From an uncultured Clostridium sp. (GTDB lineage Bacteria > Bacillota > Clostridia > TANB77 > CAG-508): a stretch of DNA of 14,595 bases. This document shows, one piece after another, positions 12,888-14,595 of the stretch. The stretch spans positions 1 through 14,595 of the forward strand of contig USGK01000033.1 of NCBI GenBank assembly GCA_900554175.1, read 5' to 3'. The position numbers were made by a program, and so were the translations under genes. The notes under the pieces are model-generated. The model was not told where the DNA came from. It saw only the letters and a list, made by a program, of their open reading frames with translations, and did not search any database. The stretch's first letter is position 1, and each line of letters begins with the position of its first letter.

Positions 12888-14120
12888 TTAAAACAAACTG
12901 TATTTAAAAAAATACAACCAGTAATCAAAAAAGTTTTTTTTGTTTATAGCTACATTATTTACAATAGCTACCGAAAAGAGAGAGTTATTTCCTACTTTTA
13001 ATTCGAGGGTTCCAATAGTTGAAGATTTATTAAGAGGTGCATCAAATATTGTATTATAGGTAATTGGAGTGGTGATATTATTTAATTCAGAGTTGTTTAT
13101 AGCTATTTTAGAATATGGAATAGTGGAAGATTCAATTTGGGGATCGATATTAGAATGAATACCTTTATTTATTTGAAATGAATTAATGTGGTTATTTCTC
13201 CAAGTATTAAAGTTATTAAAAATTAAGCTCTCAATATCCACCATAGTAAAATTATTAAAAGTGTAATTAATCAATTCCATACTATCTTTTGTTCTATCCT
13301 TTTTTGTGTCGCAACCAAGAACAACACATATAATATCAAGATTTCCTCTTTTACAAGAAGTTACTAAACATCTATTAGCTCCATTGGTAAAGCCCGTTTT
13401 TACTCCATATATTCCATCAAAATTGCCTAACAACTCATTTGTATTGTTTAGATTCTTAGGATTTCCATTTATATTTACAGTATAATTTTTCGTTCTTACT
13501 ATTTTTGAAAATGTTTCGTTTTTAAGTGCATAATTTGTGAGTATAGCTAAATCATATGCTGTGGTAAAGTGATCGTCATTGTCAAAACCATGAGGAGTAA
13601 CAAAATGGGTGTTTTTTAAACCAAGTTTAGTGGCTTCTTGATTCATTAGATTTGAAAAATTCTCTACACTATTGCCAACGAACTCAGCTAAGGCAACAGC
13701 AGCATCATTTCCTGAACACATCATTAATCCATAAAGTAGATTATCAACAGTAATAGTATCATTTGTGGATAAGCCTAATCTTGAACCTCCAGTACCAGCA
13801 GATTTCTTTGAAATTGTAACTTTTTGAGATAAATCTTTTACATTTTCAATTACAACTATTGCAGTCATTATTTTGGTTGTTGATGCCATTTTACATTGTT
13901 CAGTTTCTTTTTTTCCATATAATGTTGTTTCAGATGCTCTATCTATAACTATAGCATGTCGTGCGTTTATATTAGGAGTAGATGCAAAATTATTTGAAGT
14001 CGCAATGTCATCGAATTCATTTATATTTATAATAGGTTCATTTACAAAGTCGTCTGCAAATACAGTAAGACTGCTAGTTGAAAAAAATAGTATTAGAATT
14101 AGACATGTGATTTTTTTCAT
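12888..14120 (-). CDS. D-alanyl-D-alanine carboxypeptidase (PBP5 type, peptidase S11)
   Basis: This 410-aa enzyme trims the terminal D-Ala from peptidoglycan side chains outside the cell. A signal peptide covers residues 1-22 (cleavage after VFA). The motifs are STTK (80-83, nucleophile Ser80), SGN (136-138) and KTG (241-243), with HFVTPHGFDNDDHFTTAYDL (172-191) as a further family block. A C-terminal beta domain follows, and the last residues (NFFDYWLYFFKYSLF) form the short aromatic amphipathic helix by which PBP5 proteins lie on the membrane. It differs from the enzyme encoded at 7926-9155 in this anchor and in the second motif (SGN against SAN). GGAGG lies about ten bases before the ATG. 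It is monocistronic as far as I can see. Confidence 0.93.
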   Translation of the reverse strand: MKKITCLILILFFSTSSLTVFADDFVNEPIININEFDDIATSNNFASTPNINARHAIVIDRASETTLYGKKETEQCKMASTTKIMTAIVVIENVKDLSQKVTISKKSAGTGGSRLGLSTNDTITVDNLLYGLMMCSGNDAAVALAEFVGNSVENFSNLMNQEATKLGLKNTHFVTPHGFDNDDHFTTAYDLAILTNYALKNETFSKIVRTKNYTVNINGNPKNLNNTNELLGNFDGIYGVKTGFTNGANRCLVTSCKRGNLDIICVVLGCDTKKDRTKDSMELINYTFNNFTMVDIESLIFNNFNTWRNNHINSFQINKGIHSNIDPQIESSTIPYSKIAINNSELNNITTPITYNTIFDAPLNKSSTIGTLELKVGNNSLFSVAIVNNVAINKKNFFDYWLYFFKYSLF

Positions 14121-14220
14121 ATATTATAATACCTCCATATTGTTTTAATTGTATAAATATATTAAAAAAAAATAGAGTTATGATTGGAATAAGAGATTTA
14201 TGGAAAATTTTAAATAGATA

Positions 14221-14249
14221 TTGATTGTGAAATAAAAATGTAATATAAT
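14221..14249 (+). promoter_or_regulatory. Upstream promoter before the secreted protein gene
   Basis: TTGATT (14221-14226), a 17-base spacer and a perfect TATAAT (14244-14249). The nonamer ATATAATTG, which includes the -10 box, is repeated 22 bases downstream (14243-14251 and 14265-14273). The transcript would run through GAGGAG (14273-14278), which has no usual start codon at proper distance, and a hairpin TTCCTTT/AAAGGGAA (about 14300-14320). Confidence 0.6.
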
Positions 14250-14332
14250 TGTAATATTAATGAAATATAATTGAGGAGATATTACCCGTAGATTCTTCTT
14301 TCCTTTGAGAAAAAGGGAATGAAAAAAGGACG

Positions 14333-14360
14333 TTGACTTTATTTAAAAAGCTAGTAAAAT
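14333..14360 (+). promoter_or_regulatory. Proximal promoter of the secreted protein gene
   Basis: TTGACT (14333-14338), a 16-base spacer and TAAAAT (14355-14360). The transcript would start near 14367, with a leader of about 33 bases carrying AAGGAAGG before the ATG. Confidence 0.65.
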
Positions 14361-14399
14361 AAAAATAGAGGTAATATATTATAAAAGGAAGGTATTTTT

Positions 14400-14595
14400 A
14401 TGAAGCTAAGAAAAAAAATATTAGTAATATTGATAATAGTTATGGCTATAATTTTAAGTATTGTACAGAATAGTGTATTTGCTACAAGTGGGGCATTAAA
14501 TTTAAAATTAAGTTATAAGAGATATACATCAAGCAGTGGGGGATGGGCATATGCTTTAAATAATGGTACAGCACACCCAATATATCAAATTATAA
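14400..14595 (+). CDS. Secreted or surface protein, N-terminal part
   Basis: Only the first 65 codons are in the window, and the frame is open at the right edge. AAGGAAGG lies seven bases before the ATG. The protein begins with a classic Gram-positive signal peptide: KLRKK, a hydrophobic core to about residue 20, then NSVFA with cleavage after Ala28. The mature part begins TSGALNLKLSYKRY and then SSGGWAYALNNGTAHPIYQI. The pattern with GGWAYALNNG and a following bulky IYQI recalls the start of clostridial adhesins with thioester-type domains, but too little is visible to claim that. It could equally be another exported protein. It is divergent from the carboxypeptidase gene and has two promoters. 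Confidence 0.75.
   Translation, partial: MKLRKKILVILIIVMAIILSIVQNSVFATSGALNLKLSYKRYTSSSGGWAYALNNGTAHPIYQII

Noticed and set aside
14250..14332. Possible riboswitch in the leader upstream of the secreted protein gene
   Set aside because: I could not fit c-di-GMP, T-box or other common clostridial motifs. Only one simple hairpin is evident, so no class is claimed.
1..14595. CRISPR array, insertion sequence, prophage or integrase
   Set aside because: No regularly spaced repeats, transposase or integrase motifs, or terminal inverted repeats were seen. The tRNA-Cys 3' end is not repeated downstream in the window.

Overview
The window is very AT-rich and its codons lean heavily on A and T. It carries strong GGAGG-type ribosome binding sites, LCP (LytR-CpsA-Psr), CvpA, DUF5711-like, YkvI-like and ComEA proteins, and two PBP5-type D,D-carboxypeptidases. 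This combination points to a low-GC, Gram-positive member of the Bacillota, most likely class Clostridia. The assignment rests on gene content only. There is no CRISPR array, insertion sequence or intact mobile element, and most of the window is ordinary housekeeping and cell-envelope DNA.

Left part (1-3554): a tRNA-Arg(TCT) with its own promoter and terminator is followed by a tight three-gene operon. The operon encodes an ABC-2 exporter ATPase, its six-helix permease and a GldG-like membrane-anchored auxiliary protein, and it ends in a strong terminator. Middle left (3614-7921): a YkvI-like membrane transporter comes first. Next come a membrane-anchored beta-propeller-like protein (DUF5711 type), a CvpA-family membrane protein and an LCP-family wall-polymer ligase, with promoters at 4673-4701 and 6623-6651. 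Middle right (7926-10708): a carboxypeptidase with a C-terminal membrane helix converges on the LCP gene through a shared terminator. It is divergent from comEA, which converges with a thymidylate kinase gene.

Right part (10709-14595): tRNA-Gly(GCC) and tRNA-Cys(GCA) are followed by several hairpins. After them lie about 730 bases without an intact gene (11129-11859), holding gene debris. On the minus strand I read the C-terminal tail of a RhuM-like protein and the tail of a queuosine-salvage-like protein. On the plus strand there is a 26-codon ORF whose Shine-Dalgarno site is buried in a hairpin. Then come an unrecognised four-helix membrane protein, a second PBP5-type carboxypeptidase, and the start of a secreted protein gene that runs off the window behind two promoters.

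Functionally, the LCP protein, the two carboxypeptidases, the exporter and the secreted protein are all envelope proteins, but only DUF5711-CvpA looks like one transcription unit. I did not find a convincing new multi-gene system. The most unusual signals are at RNA level. In two consecutive genes (DUF5711 and CvpA) the Shine-Dalgarno site lies 26-35 nt from the start, with a perfect small hairpin in the gap. The tRNA-Gly has TCC instead of the near-universal TTC in its T-loop. A hairpin buries the ribosome binding site of the small ORF at 11241.
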